Shown here: positions 34,953 to 43,517 of the stretch, in pieces
Numbering within the stretch: the stretch's first letter is position 1
Layout of the letters: the number at the start of each line of letters is the position of its first letter
Notes under the pieces: model-generated
Databases searched by the model: none
Told to the model about the DNA's origin: nothing
Seen by the model: the letters and a program-made list of their open reading frames with translations, nothing else
Translations under genes and position numbers: made by a program
Source: Bacteroidota bacterium
Lineage (GTDB): Bacteria > Bacteroidota > JABWAT01
Reading direction: 5' to 3'
Length of the DNA stretch: 64,000 bases
NCBI GenBank assembly: GCA_023151185.1
Contig: JAKLJL010000007.1
Coordinates: forward strand, 123,230 to 187,229

Positions 34953-36008
34953 TTAGTTTTTAATTGAAATATTAGCACCATCGAAAAGATTTATAAACCC
35001 GTTAGTGACTATTACGTCGCCTTCTATTAATCCTTTCTCAATTACAACTTTATTACCAATACGTTTCGAAATGCTTACATCGCTGAGCGTTGCTTTGCCT
35101 CCCAGTACTTTATATACTTGTGGTTTAATATTAGTCCCAACAATTGCCGATGAAGGAATAATAATTTGTTTCTGTTCGTTTTTATTTGCAACAAGCACAC
35201 TGCCCGACATTCCTGATTTTATTTTCAAATCAGGGGTATTACCAACTAAAAACTGAACAGGGAAACTATTTCCCATATTGGCTTTACTTCCAATCATTGA
35301 AACTTCACCCTTCAATATAATTTCGGGAAATGCATCGACCGTGAGTTGATTCGTTTGTCCTACTTCAAACTGATTCATTTTTTGTTCCGGCAAATTGATG
35401 GTGAATTTTAATTTCGAAATATCGGTAATCTGCAACAGTGGCATACCCGGTGCTGCAAATGCCCCTTCTTCTGTCATTTTAGCGGTTACAATTCCATTAA
35501 ATGGAGATTTGATGGTGGTTTTGTTAATTTGTTCAAGAAGTGTAGCTTTCTGAACATTTGCCGATTTTAAAGCCAAGTGAGATTTTTCCAATTGAACCCC
35601 TTGAATAGCGTCCGCATTAGCTAACACAGTGTATCTTTTTACATCAGCTTCTAACCCTTCAATCTGAACTTCAACAGATTGAAGCTGTAATTTCAACAAC
35701 GAGTTGTCTAATTGAATTAAAGCCTGTCCAACTTTTACACTACTCCCCATATCTACAAGCAACGAAACAATTTTTCCTTGAATTTCAGCACTTATTTTGG
35801 TTTCCTTGTTGGGTTCAAAAGAACCAGTGTAAGAATTTTCTGCGTTCACATTTTCCAGTTTCAAGGAATCAACCTGAACACTAATGGGTGTTTCTTTATC
35901 GTACTGATACACTCTATTTTGCGTGGTTTCTTTGTTGGTTTTCAGACGGATAACTACAATAGCAACAAGTGCCAAACCAATAACGATGTATATAATTTTC
36001 TTTTTCAT
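34953..36008 (-). CDS. RND periplasmic adaptor subunit
   Basis: 351-residue membrane-fusion protein. N-terminal membrane anchor (IYIVIGLALVAIVVIRLKT), then barrel-sandwich half NTYTGSFEPNKETKISAEIQ-type sequence (GKIVSLLVDMGSSVKVGQALIQLD), a short coiled-coil hairpin (residues ~110-150), and the second lipoyl half TIKSPFNGIVTAKMTEEGAF. Bridges pump and outer-membrane channel. It lies 6 bases upstream of the pump gene. Confidence 0.93.
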   Translation of the reverse strand: MKKKIIYIVIGLALVAIVVIRLKTNKETTQNRVYQYDKETPISVQVDSLKLENVNAENSYTGSFEPNKETKISAEIQGKIVSLLVDMGSSVKVGQALIQLDNSLLKLQLQSVEVQIEGLEADVKRYTVLANADAIQGVQLEKSHLALKSANVQKATLLEQINKTTIKSPFNGIVTAKMTEEGAFAAPGMPLLQITDISKLKFTINLPEQKMNQFEVGQTNQLTVDAFPEIILKGEVSMIGSKANMGNSFPVQFLVGNTPDLKIKSGMSGSVLVANKNEQKQIIIPSSAIVGTNIKPQVYKVLGGKATLSDVSISKRIGNKVVIEKGLIEGDVIVTNGFINLFDGANISIKN

Positions 36009-36029
36009 GTTTATCAGAATTTTAGATGA

Positions 36030-36257
36030 TTACTCACGTACAATTTTTGCTACATTTCTTTTGATAATGGGCATTAGTACTAGCACCACAGGAATAGCAA
36101 CCGAGAAACCCAATGCCCACATTTTCATCCATTTGGCAACAAATCCGGGATTGAACCCGAAATTAACTCCCACACTTACAAATGTTACTACGCAGGTCAT
36201 AATTAGCACCATTGTAGTAAGTGTTACATACATTTCGTACTTTTTTGCAATTTTCAT
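36030..36257 (-). CDS. DUF2798 membrane protein
   Basis: 75 residues with two helices (YVTLTTMVLIMTCVVTFVSV and WALGFSVAIPVVLVLMPII) linked by FGFNPGFVAKWMKMW, the pattern of DUF2798. The role is unknown. It sits between the channel and adaptor genes of the pump operon and is co-transcribed with them. Confidence 0.8.
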   Translation of the reverse strand: MKIAKKYEMYVTLTTMVLIMTCVVTFVSVGVNFGFNPGFVAKWMKMWALGFSVAIPVVLVLMPIIKRNVAKIVRE

Positions 36258-36270
36258 ATTCTCTGAAATA

Positions 36271-37629
36271 TTATTGTTGTTTGTTTATGTTACCTGTTAA
36301 TTTCTTTAATTCCAAATCAGCTTTCAGATATTCTACAATAGCCGATAGATAGTTCTGTTGTGCCTCTCGCAAAGTATTGTCAGCCAATAGCACATCGGTT
36401 AAATTGGCGGTACCTTCTTTCTGTTGTAAGCTTGTTTGTTCATAAACAGTTCGTGCCAAATCTATTTGCGACAAAGTATTTGCTATTGTTTTTTGAGTAA
36501 CTGCTCTACGACGGTTAGCATTCTCAATTAGCATATTATTTTGGTCTGTTGCTAAGCTTATTTGCAACTGGCTATTTTGAATTTCTATCTTTTTTTGATT
36601 AATTTTTCGATAGGTAACTGTGCCATTAAAAAGTGGATAAGAGAGTTGAAGTCCTACAAAACTTGAAGGAAAGAATTTTAGAAAATCATTTGGTTTTTTA
36701 TCATAGCCAAATCCTGTTTGTCCGTAGCTTACATATAATGAAATTGTTGGCAATCTCGAATTCTTCAAAGTTTTCAACTCGCTATTGAGAAGGCTATTTT
36801 GCGAATTTATAAGTTGTAAATCAACAGTCGTTGCATTCGTATATTCATTGATATTGAATTGAATATCAGTTTCTACTTGTATGTTTAAAGTCGAAGGCTT
36901 TCCCATCGATAATTTCAGAGCGTTCAACACCTGTTCTGCATTGTTCGCAATAATATCCTTTTGGGTTTTTAATTGCTCTAGTTGAAGCTCTACTTTTTTA
37001 ACATCAGTCCCTTTAATCATCAACTGTTGATGCAAAAGCTGCAAGTTTTCAAGAAGTTTAGCTGTATTAACGATGTTGCTGTCAACAAAAGCCAACTGAT
37101 GTTGTAAAATCTGGATATTATAATAAAGGTTTGAAATTTCGAAAAAAACTTGTTCCTCAGTTTTTTTGTATTGTAATACGGTTATCTCGGCAGCAATTTT
37201 AGTGGTTCTGATACCACCATATATTTGTGGATTATACAAAGGCAATGCTACCTGAATTGCAGCACTCATATTGTGAGGCACACCAAACTGAGCTTCTCTG
37301 AATTGACCTTCTGGTGCCGTAGGATTGAAGGTTGACATAGGCATAAGTTGATAGGGCAAATCGGTGAAATACTTGTAATCGCCCACTACATTCACTTTGG
37401 GAAACAGGTTTGCTGTGGCTTCTTTTTGTTTTTGTTCGCCAATTGTTATATTATTTCTACCTATTTGAAGGCTTTTATTATGTATCTGGGCTGTATCTAT
37501 ACATTGTTCCAACGACCATGTTTGTGCTTGTCCTTGAAAGGTTATCACCATCACCATTACAAATGATAACAACCATTTTAGCGTGTGAATATTCACTAAC
37601 TCAACGTTTAAATTTTTTTTATCTTTCAT
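36271..37629 (-). CDS. TolC-family outer-membrane efflux channel
   Basis: 452 residues with signal peptide ending MVMVITFQGQAQ. Two copies of the outer-membrane efflux protein repeat: WSLEQCIDTAQIHNKSLQIG at the start and LINSQNSLLNSELKTLKNSR in the second half, with long coiled-coil helices and short barrel strands (TISLYVSYGQTGFG, SFVGLQLSYPLFNG). Forms the trimeric exit duct for the RND pump in this operon. Confidence 0.92.
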   Translation of the reverse strand: MKDKKNLNVELVNIHTLKWLLSFVMVMVITFQGQAQTWSLEQCIDTAQIHNKSLQIGRNNITIGEQKQKEATANLFPKVNVVGDYKYFTDLPYQLMPMSTFNPTAPEGQFREAQFGVPHNMSAAIQVALPLYNPQIYGGIRTTKIAAEITVLQYKKTEEQVFFEISNLYYNIQILQHQLAFVDSNIVNTAKLLENLQLLHQQLMIKGTDVKKVELQLEQLKTQKDIIANNAEQVLNALKLSMGKPSTLNIQVETDIQFNINEYTNATTVDLQLINSQNSLLNSELKTLKNSRLPTISLYVSYGQTGFGYDKKPNDFLKFFPSSFVGLQLSYPLFNGTVTYRKINQKKIEIQNSQLQISLATDQNNMLIENANRRRAVTQKTIANTLSQIDLARTVYEQTSLQQKEGTANLTDVLLADNTLREAQQNYLSAIVEYLKADLELKKLTGNINKQQ

Positions 37630-37641
37630 AATTACTATAAT

Positions 37642-37980
37642 TTACAATAATTTAGTTTGTGTCAATGGCCTTGGTGCTTTAACAACCAAAATACGTGCAA
37701 CAGCGTTTGAGTTGTTGTACAGACAATGTACTACATCCTTCGGGCTTTCCACTAAACTGTCTGCTTGTACTTGAATCTTTTCATCACCAACTAATACTTC
37801 AGGCGACCCCTCTAAAATATAAAAGAATACATCGACTGGTGTTATGTGTGGTTTTAGTGCTTCGCCCGGTTGCAGGGTAATGTGCATAGCTTGAGCAGAA
37901 TCTTTATCGTAAAGTTTGCGAACATCCAATTTATGGGGAGTTTCTACAATTTGTGTTTCTTTTACTATATTTATTTTCAT
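37642..37980 (-). CDS. small cupin protein
   Basis: 112-residue single-domain cupin: HITLQPGEALKPHITPVDVFFYILEG then VQADSLVESPKDVVHCLYNNS. Metal ligands of the classical motif are only partly kept (one His of each motif is visible), so enzyme activity is doubtful. May sense a small molecule. It lies 12 bases downstream of the TetR regulator and 13 bases upstream of the TolC gene, thus inside the operon. Confidence 0.8.
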   Translation of the reverse strand: MKINIVKETQIVETPHKLDVRKLYDKDSAQAMHITLQPGEALKPHITPVDVFFYILEGSPEVLVGDEKIQVQADSLVESPKDVVHCLYNNSNAVARILVVKAPRPLTQTKLL

Positions 37981-37991
37981 ATATCCAATTT

Positions 37992-38579
37992 TTAATTTTT
38001 AACCAATATTTTTATGGAGTTGAAAAAATCTGAACCTTTTTCAATCAAATTGAAGTTGTAATTTGACATGTGCCATTGCTTCACAAACATTCTTAAAGAC
38101 CCCATAATCATTATTGACAAATGGGCGGCTTCAATATCAGTCCTTATTTCTCCGTTTCTTTGTCCGGTTTCAATAATAGTCTTTAGACTTGTTGTGTTTT
38201 TATTCATTATTTCCTTAACTTTTTCAGTCAGTTCAACCTCGTTGCGAAAAATCTCTTCTGAAAAAATTACAGAAACTAATGAAGGTGAATTAGAAAACTT
38301 TGTGAAATGATTATGAAACAAACTTTCAATTTTAATTATTGCATTTTCATTTGTTTCCAATTGATTCGTAAAATAATGCTCTGTGCTTTGTTTGAAAAAA
38401 TCGAGTATTGCTAATAGTATTTGAATTTTATTTTCGTAATGTCGATATATTGCCGATTCAGCGAATCCAATTTTCTTGGCAAGATTTTTTATCGTAAGAG
38501 ATTGTATGCCGCTTTCTGCAATTAACTCAAGTGAAACATTTATTATCTCTTGTTGCCGTTCTGTTATTTCTGTATTCAT
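37992..38579 (-). CDS. TetR-family regulator of the RND operon
   Basis: 195 residues, full-length TetR. HTH: RQQEIINVSLELIAESGIQS, LTIKNLAKKIGFAESAIYRH. A helical ligand domain follows. It is the first gene of the operon. A 20-bp palindrome overlaps the promoter just upstream, so the protein very likely represses its own operon and is released by a pump substrate. Confidence 0.92.
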   Translation of the reverse strand: MNTEITERQQEIINVSLELIAESGIQSLTIKNLAKKIGFAESAIYRHYENKIQILLAILDFFKQSTEHYFTNQLETNENAIIKIESLFHNHFTKFSNSPSLVSVIFSEEIFRNEVELTEKVKEIMNKNTTSLKTIIETGQRNGEIRTDIEAAHLSIMIMGSLRMFVKQWHMSNYNFNLIEKGSDFFNSIKILVKN

Positions 38580-38593
38580 TTTATAAGAATAAA

Positions 38594-38613
38594 GTGAGTG
38601 AATGTTCGCTCAC
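38594..38613. promoter_or_regulatory. TetR operator
   Basis: GTGAGTGAATGTTCGCTCAC: 9-bp arms with one mismatch around TG, directly downstream of and touching the -7 box, 15 bases before the TetR start codon. Confidence 0.75.
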
Positions 38614-38642
38614 AAAGATAGTGTGTTTTTTTTCAAAATCAA
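38613..38642 (-). promoter_or_regulatory. Bacteroidota-type promoter of the RND operon
   Basis: On the minus strand TTG (38640-38642), exactly 19 bases, then TATCTTTG (38613-38620), matching the TTG-N19-TAnnTTTG rule. Confidence 0.75.
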
Positions 38643-38833
38643 CTTTATTTTAAACTTATTTATTGAAAAGTATTTATTACTTTGATTATCAATACATTTA
38701 CAGGATGACTCTTGTGATTTTGTCGACAATTAGCTTCTTCAAAAAAAATGCTAATATGTCATTTAATAATGCTATCAAATATCAATTGAAGTTCAAAAGA
38801 ATAATTCAGCACGGGTGTGTCGGCAAGATTGCA

Positions 38834-38886
38834 CTCTTTGACAAAGCTTTGGTTGTAGCGTTGGCTCGTGTGGCTTTGGCAATGTG
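38834..38886. repeat. 53-bp direct repeat, right copy (RND cassette border)
   Basis: Matches 30555-30607 at 51 of 53 positions in the same orientation. The outer flanks pair as ATTGCAC...GTGTGCAAT, different in sequence from the left copy's GCAAGC...GCTTGC but still self-complementary. No gene is credible from 38643 to 39140. Confidence 0.8.
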
Positions 38887-39081
38887 TGCAATGTGGGTGG
38901 GGTTTCTTTCTTCTTTTTTTGCGGGGGGAAGAAAAAAACAAAATAAATTTCCATCAAATTTGCACTGTCCTGTCAAAAAGCTAAATCCTTTCTTATTTCA
39001 AATTGTAGCCATCGTATCTGTCTGCTCGTCTGTCTTTTTACACTTGTTGCTAACTCTCTTATATAAGCCCCTTTTACACCT

Positions 39082-39105
39082 CTATCCTTCTACCCAGAAG
39101 GATAG
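39082..39105. terminator. perfect stem-loop near the island's right edge
   Basis: CTATCCTTCT and AGAAGGATAG, 10-bp perfect arms with loop ACCC. It has no strong T-run, so it may be a structural element of the island end and not a terminator. Confidence 0.4.
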
Positions 39106-39140
39106 GAGAAATTTTGTATTCCTTATCTTGTACTAATATC

Positions 39141-39628
39141 CACCCTTTTAAATTCAGGCGCAATACAGGAAACCCCTGAATTTTCGGGTCAGAAGGACCT
39201 TAGTTTTTGCCGGTTATGGACCTTAGGCCATCTAAGGTGTGAGGCCAGAATCAGCTCACTGTACTGAGCACACCTTGTAGTTCTGGCACCGGGAGGTTGT
39301 TCAGGGCAACCCCAAAGGTGGTGTGGCTATCCCTTCCGTGGGACAGTCAGAAGAGAGGTCCTTCCCGGATGGGTGTGGAACTTCCACCAGGCAGACGCCA
39401 TTTCCCTTACCCGGGTGTGCCCGTTTCCCGTTCGTCTTTCGTTGGTCTTTCGTTGTGGAACCGCCGTCCGGAGTTCCACCGGCCGGTGCAGCCGCCCGCT
39501 TTCTGAAAGGATAAAAAAGTTGGAGTCACGGCCTTTCCGGCTCTGATCCGCAGGCGGGAACCGGGGGGCACTTTTCTTCAAAACTCCGTGCGTTTGGCTT
39601 AAATCGGTTTCGGATTGTAATTTGCAGC
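39141..39628. other. intergenic right shoulder of the island
   Basis: GC-rich host-like DNA without a credible gene. Contains CCTTAG-gccat-CTAAGG and several short GGGCAACCC-type motifs. The 3' part presumably carries the kinase promoter; TGTAATTTGC about 12 bases before the ATG is only a partial -7 match. Confidence 0.45.
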
Positions 39629-42601
39629 ATGACATCACGTTTCTCTCTCCGGGCTCTGCCTGCAGCCTGGATTTTCTGCCTGCTTCCGGTGGTCGCCGCG
39701 GCCCAGGGATCTTCGGTCTGGTTTGAATTTCTTTCCAACCGGGACGGATTGTCCTCGAATGCGGTAAATACGGTCCTCCGTGACCGGTACGGGTTTCTCT
39801 GGGCCGGTACCCAGAACGGACTGAATGTCTGGGACGGATCGGTGATCCAGCAGTTTTATAAAAATCCGGCCGGTCCTGACGGGCTGCAGTATTCAGATAT
39901 CACCTCCCTGACCGAAGATCTGACCGGAACCCTCTGGATCGGAACGAACGGGAAAGGAATTTACCGGTTCAACCGGGAAACCGGATCCTTTGAACCGCCG
40001 GCAGACAGCCGTCTGTCTGCATCTGAAGTCCCTTCCCTGTTTTGTACCCGTGACGGGACCCTGCTGGCCGGAACCCTGAATGCTGGACTCTGGAGTCTGA
40101 AGCCCGGTTCCGATCTCCCGGTTCAGGTACCGGGAACTGACGGCATCCACTTCATTTCAGCTTTTGTCCAGGATTCCCGGGGGATTCTTTTCTTCAGTTC
40201 AGCAAACGGCGTGTTTTCCCTTCCCCGCCTTACCGGCCGGCCGGAACCGGTTCCGGCTTTTTCCGGAATGCCGTCGAATGCCCTGGCCCTGGCCGGACCT
40301 TTCCTGGTTGCCGGTACGGTCAATGGACTGGTATCCGTTCCTCTGAAGTCTTTCACCACCGGGCTGCCCCTCATCCGGATGAATCAAACCGAAATTGCCA
40401 GCTTGTGCCCCGACCCTTCCGGCGGACTCTGGATCGGGACTTCGGTGACAGGCCTGTGGTTCCTCCCCGCCGGAAACACTCAGCCGGAACGGGTGGATGG
40501 TACCGGAAGTGACCGGTTTCAGGCCCGGATTCAGTATCTGGATCTGGATCAGGATAACAATTTGTGGATCGGCCTGCTCGGTGCAGGTGTCGCCAAACTT
40601 GAACTGGGTACCGAAGGATTCAAAACCATTTCTGCCAAAACCGAAGGAAGCCGGGGATTTGCGGAATCGGATGTTTTCTCGGTTTCTGAAACACCTGACG
40701 GCCGCCTTCTGGCCGGAACGAGGGCAGCCGGTGTGCTGCAGTGGGATCCGGTCAGGTCCCGGTTTACCCCGCTTACCCCAACCGTGTTTTCGCCACCCTC
40801 CTCCATCCGGGCCCTGTACACCGATCAGGACGGGATTCTCTGGGTCGGGACAAGCGGGCAGGGTGTCATTTCGCTGAAAAACGGATCTTTGCTGAACAGG
40901 TACCGGGCAGAGAACGGAACCCTAAGTTCGAACCTCATCCGGGGAATTTATCCCGGATCGGGAAACCGCCTGTACATCTGCACCCGGAACGGCGGATTTA
41001 CCCTGCTTGACCGGAAAACAGGCACTTCGCACCCGTTCCGGAATCTGCCGGGGAAACCGCCGGTTTTAGGTCATAACAACACCTGGTCCGTTTCAGAGGA
41101 CACCTCCGGCTGGGTTTGGGTAGCCACCTCAGAAGGACTGACCCTGCTTCAGACCGCAGACACGGCCGCACCCGGTTCGGTAACCTATCTGAAGGAAACC
41201 ACCATCCTTCATCTGCTGGATCTGAAAGACGGGTACCTGTGGGGAGCAACCCGTCAGGATGGGATTTTCAGGTTCTCAAAATCTTCACGAACAGCCGTTT
41301 TCTTCAATACCACCAACGGAATGCCGAGCAACGGCGTTTACGGACTTTTACCCGACCGTCAGGGCCGGATCTGGATGAGCACCGATAACGGAATCGCTAT
41401 GCTGATCCCCGAAACCCGGCAGATTCATAGCTGGTCAGTGAAAAACGGTCTCCCCGGCAATGAGTTCAACGCCGGCTGCTTTTTTATCTCTCCATCCGGC
41501 CGGTTTTATTTCGGCGGCTCCGACGGGCTGATCTCCTTTCTTCCCGACAGCATTCAGGTGAACTTTCCGCCGTGTACACCCCTCATCCGGAAGCTGACAG
41601 TCCTCAATCAGACGAACCGGACCACCCAGTTTTCCTTCTGGAAGAAACAGGAGGACCCGGTTTTACTTTCCGATTCGCCGGTTATGGTCAGCTTTGATTT
41701 TTCGGGGATGGAATTTCAGCAGCCGGAACGGCTCCGGTTTTCTTACCTGCTCAAGGGACTTACCCACGACTGGGTACCGGTCGGAAACCATAAATCCATC
41801 CAGTTTACCAACCTCGGGCCGGGAACCTACACCCTGATGGTCCGGGAAAATTCGGGGCATGCCACCGGGTTGAATGATGCCAGCCTGACAGTGATCATTC
41901 CGCCGGCGTTCTGGCAGACCCTGTGGTTCCGGATTCTGATGATTCTGGTCGTTCTGGGCCTGATCTATCTGTATATCTGGATGGAAATCCGGAGAAAAGT
42001 CCACATTGAACGGCTCCGGTTGCGCATTGCCAGCGATCTGCATGACGATGTGGGGGTTCTGCTTACCAAAATTTCCATGAAGTCTGATCTGCTGGCCGAT
42101 GAAATTCAGAATGACACCCACCGGTCCTCACTTGAAACCATCAGCCGGCTTACCCGGACCGTGATCATGACCATGAGTGATTCAATCTGGTCCATTGATT
42201 CCCGGAATGACAAGGTAGCCAATCTGACCGACCGGATGAAGAACCTCTGCCGGACGGTTTTCGAGGAAAAGGCCGTTCAGGTCCGCTTTCAGATTCACGG
42301 CCTCACCCCCGATAAAACCATTTCGGTGGATATCCGCCAGAACCTGTTTCTGATTTTCAAGGAAGCGGTTCACAACTGTGCCCGCCACTCGGATGCGACC
42401 GAACTGACGGTAACCCTGACCCAGACCCTCCGCAGTTTTACCCTTGAGATTTCGGACAATGGAACCGGGGCTGACCTGAACCGGAAAGGCTCAGGATCAG
42501 GGATGGGAAATATGACGTTAAGAGCCTCCCGGATCGGTGCAAAAATCCAGATTCTGCGCAACCCGGGATACTGTATTCTGCTGACAAGGAGTCCGTTGTA
42601 A
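39629..42601 (+). CDS. propeller-type sensor histidine kinase (HisKA_3)
   Basis: 990 residues with signal peptide (WIFCLLPVVAAAQG). About residues 30-690 hold repeated two-component propeller blades (DRYGFLWAGTQNGLNVWDG, DLTGTLWIGTNGKGIYRFN, DQDGILWVGTSGQGVI, DRQGRIWMSTDNGIAM), then a Y_Y_Y-type beta domain (LRFSYLLKGLTHDWVPVGNH). One helix (FRILMILVVLGLIYLYIWM) crosses the membrane. The cytoplasmic part has the phosphoacceptor in ASDLHDDVGVLL (His805) and a short HATPase_c with EISDNGTGAD. Architecture is as in Bacteroidota glycan-sensing kinases. One base separates it from the response regulator; the alpha-amylase follows. Confidence 0.92.
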   Translation: MTSRFSLRALPAAWIFCLLPVVAAAQGSSVWFEFLSNRDGLSSNAVNTVLRDRYGFLWAGTQNGLNVWDGSVIQQFYKNPAGPDGLQYSDITSLTEDLTGTLWIGTNGKGIYRFNRETGSFEPPADSRLSASEVPSLFCTRDGTLLAGTLNAGLWSLKPGSDLPVQVPGTDGIHFISAFVQDSRGILFFSSANGVFSLPRLTGRPEPVPAFSGMPSNALALAGPFLVAGTVNGLVSVPLKSFTTGLPLIRMNQTEIASLCPDPSGGLWIGTSVTGLWFLPAGNTQPERVDGTGSDRFQARIQYLDLDQDNNLWIGLLGAGVAKLELGTEGFKTISAKTEGSRGFAESDVFSVSETPDGRLLAGTRAAGVLQWDPVRSRFTPLTPTVFSPPSSIRALYTDQDGILWVGTSGQGVISLKNGSLLNRYRAENGTLSSNLIRGIYPGSGNRLYICTRNGGFTLLDRKTGTSHPFRNLPGKPPVLGHNNTWSVSEDTSGWVWVATSEGLTLLQTADTAAPGSVTYLKETTILHLLDLKDGYLWGATRQDGIFRFSKSSRTAVFFNTTNGMPSNGVYGLLPDRQGRIWMSTDNGIAMLIPETRQIHSWSVKNGLPGNEFNAGCFFISPSGRFYFGGSDGLISFLPDSIQVNFPPCTPLIRKLTVLNQTNRTTQFSFWKKQEDPVLLSDSPVMVSFDFSGMEFQQPERLRFSYLLKGLTHDWVPVGNHKSIQFTNLGPGTYTLMVRENSGHATGLNDASLTVIIPPAFWQTLWFRILMILVVLGLIYLYIWMEIRRKVHIERLRLRIASDLHDDVGVLLTKISMKSDLLADEIQNDTHRSSLETISRLTRTVIMTMSDSIWSIDSRNDKVANLTDRMKNLCRTVFEEKAVQVRFQIHGLTPDKTISVDIRQNLFLIFKEAVHNCARHSDATELTVTLTQTLRSFTLEISDNGTGADLNRKGSGSGMGNMTLRASRIGAKIQILRNPGYCILLTRSPL

Positions 42602-42602
42602 C

Positions 42603-43235
42603 ATGATGATCTCGGTTGGAATTGTTGAAGATGAAGAAGATATCCGGAATGACCTGATGGTCTATTTCAACCGGCAGACCGATCTGATCTGCCCCGTTGC
42701 CGTTCCCAGTGTTGAGGACTTTATCAGGGCCATCCGGCAAAAACCCATCCCGGACATCATTCTGATGGATATCCAGCTTCCGGGAATGTCGGGGCTGGAG
42801 GGAATCCGGCTGATCAAGGCCGACTATCCCGACACTGAAATTATCATGCTGACGATCTATGATGACACAGAAAAAATTTTCAAAGCCCTGATGGCCGGTG
42901 CATCGGGTTATCTGCTTAAAAACACGTCTCTTCCCAAAATCCGGGAAGCCATTCTGGAACTGAAAACCGGCGGGGCACCCATGAACCCGCAGATTGCCCG
43001 TAAGGTCATCGAGTATTTCAATCCGGAGCGTCAGGCGAAAAAAGAATCTCCGCTGACCGACCGGGAAAAAGAAATAGTCATTGGTCTGGTCGACGGACTC
43101 AGTTACCAGGCCATCGGCAACCGGATGGGGATCACCATCGAAACTGTGCGCAGTTACATCAAATCCATCTACCGGAAACTCCAGGTCAATTCGAAAAGTG
43201 AAGTCATCCGGAAGTCGCTTCAGGGAGAAATCTGA
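42603..43235 (+). CDS. NarL/FixJ-family response regulator
   Basis: 210 residues. Receiver domain with acidic pocket VEDEED (Glu9, Asp10, Glu11), phosphoacceptor Asp56 in IILMDIQLPG and the conserved Lys in SGYLLKN. LuxR-type helix-turn-helix at the C-terminus (LTDREKEIVIGLVDGLSYQA, IGITIETVRSYIKSIYRKL-like segment). Cognate partner of the upstream kinase, with which it is co-transcribed. Its targets are unknown; the amylase gene 282 bases downstream is an obvious candidate. Confidence 0.94.
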   Translation: MMISVGIVEDEEDIRNDLMVYFNRQTDLICPVAVPSVEDFIRAIRQKPIPDIILMDIQLPGMSGLEGIRLIKADYPDTEIIMLTIYDDTEKIFKALMAGASGYLLKNTSLPKIREAILELKTGGAPMNPQIARKVIEYFNPERQAKKESPLTDREKEIVIGLVDGLSYQAIGNRMGITIETVRSYIKSIYRKLQVNSKSEVIRKSLQGEI

Positions 43236-43263
43236 TCCGGCCACCCCGCTGATCTAGTAAGCA

Positions 43264-43283
43264 AATGTGACACAATTCACATT
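43264..43283. promoter_or_regulatory. CRP/Fnr-like operator upstream of the amylase
   Basis: AATGTGACACAATTCACATT has perfect 7-bp arms and the exact TGTGA-N6-TCACA form of the CRP site. A second, weaker TGTGA...TCAC copy follows at 43285-43300. A TATCTTTT sequence at 43316-43323 may be the -7 box. Confidence 0.55.
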
Positions 43284-43372
43284 CTGTGACAATTAATCAC
43301 TTTTTAATACGGCTCTATCTTTTTGTAAATCAACAACTTAGAGTTTTCTGCTTTTTTCTTTCCCTTCGTCTA

Positions 43373-43386
43373 CCCATGAAAATGGG
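43373..43386. promoter_or_regulatory. leader hairpin CCCAT/ATGGG of the amylase
   Basis: CCCAT and ATGGG pair around GAAA in the presumed leader. A similar CCCAT-N4-ATGGG(AT) lies in the leader of the beta-helix gene (57955-57968, other strand). Confidence 0.25.
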
Positions 43387-43476
43387 ATGCCGGGTGATCC
43401 GGCAACTTCTGACCTTGCATCTGTTCTGAAAAGAAACCATCCGGGCCGCACCCGGATTTTCATTGCTTCAGAATAA

Positions 43477-43484
43477 AAGCGCTT
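43477..43484. promoter_or_regulatory. candidate LacI-type operator before the amylase
   Basis: Centre AAGCGCTT within AGAATAAAAGCGCTTCTATA, the core of LacI/GalR-type sites, 34 bases before the amylase ATG. Could be bound by the LacI-family protein at the window start. Confidence 0.4.
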
Positions 43485-43517
43485 CTATAAACCGCAATCA
43501 ACCAAACAGGATATTCA

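Larger units (their letters stand above)
27310..39140. mobile_element. AT-rich genomic island with restriction-modification and RND efflux modules
   Basis: The whole stretch is clearly richer in A/T and in poly-A/T runs than the CCGG-rich DNA on both sides, and its codon use differs accordingly (AAA, GAA, ATT in place of CGG, CTG, CCG). Gene content is typical accessory cargo: a C-R-M restriction system, a TetR-controlled RND pump, cupin and DsrE-like genes. No integrase or transposase gene is present, so the mobilisation mechanism is not evident. Borders are estimated by eye. Two repeat systems mark the modules inside. Confidence 0.7.

Noticed and set aside
38663..39136. Plus-strand open frame of 157 codons at the island's right end
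   Set aside because: It runs through the 53-bp direct repeat and low-complexity A/T runs. Its first half repeats the translation of the repeat element, so it is not a gene.
39284..39300. Sigma54 promoter TGGCACC...TTG
   Set aside because: Spacing between GG and the following GT/GC is 12 instead of 10 bases, and the -12 element is absent.
39297..39738. Overlapping short frames on both strands before the histidine kinase
   Set aside because: Arg/Pro/Ser-rich translations typical of GC-rich non-coding DNA; no starts with ribosome-binding sites.
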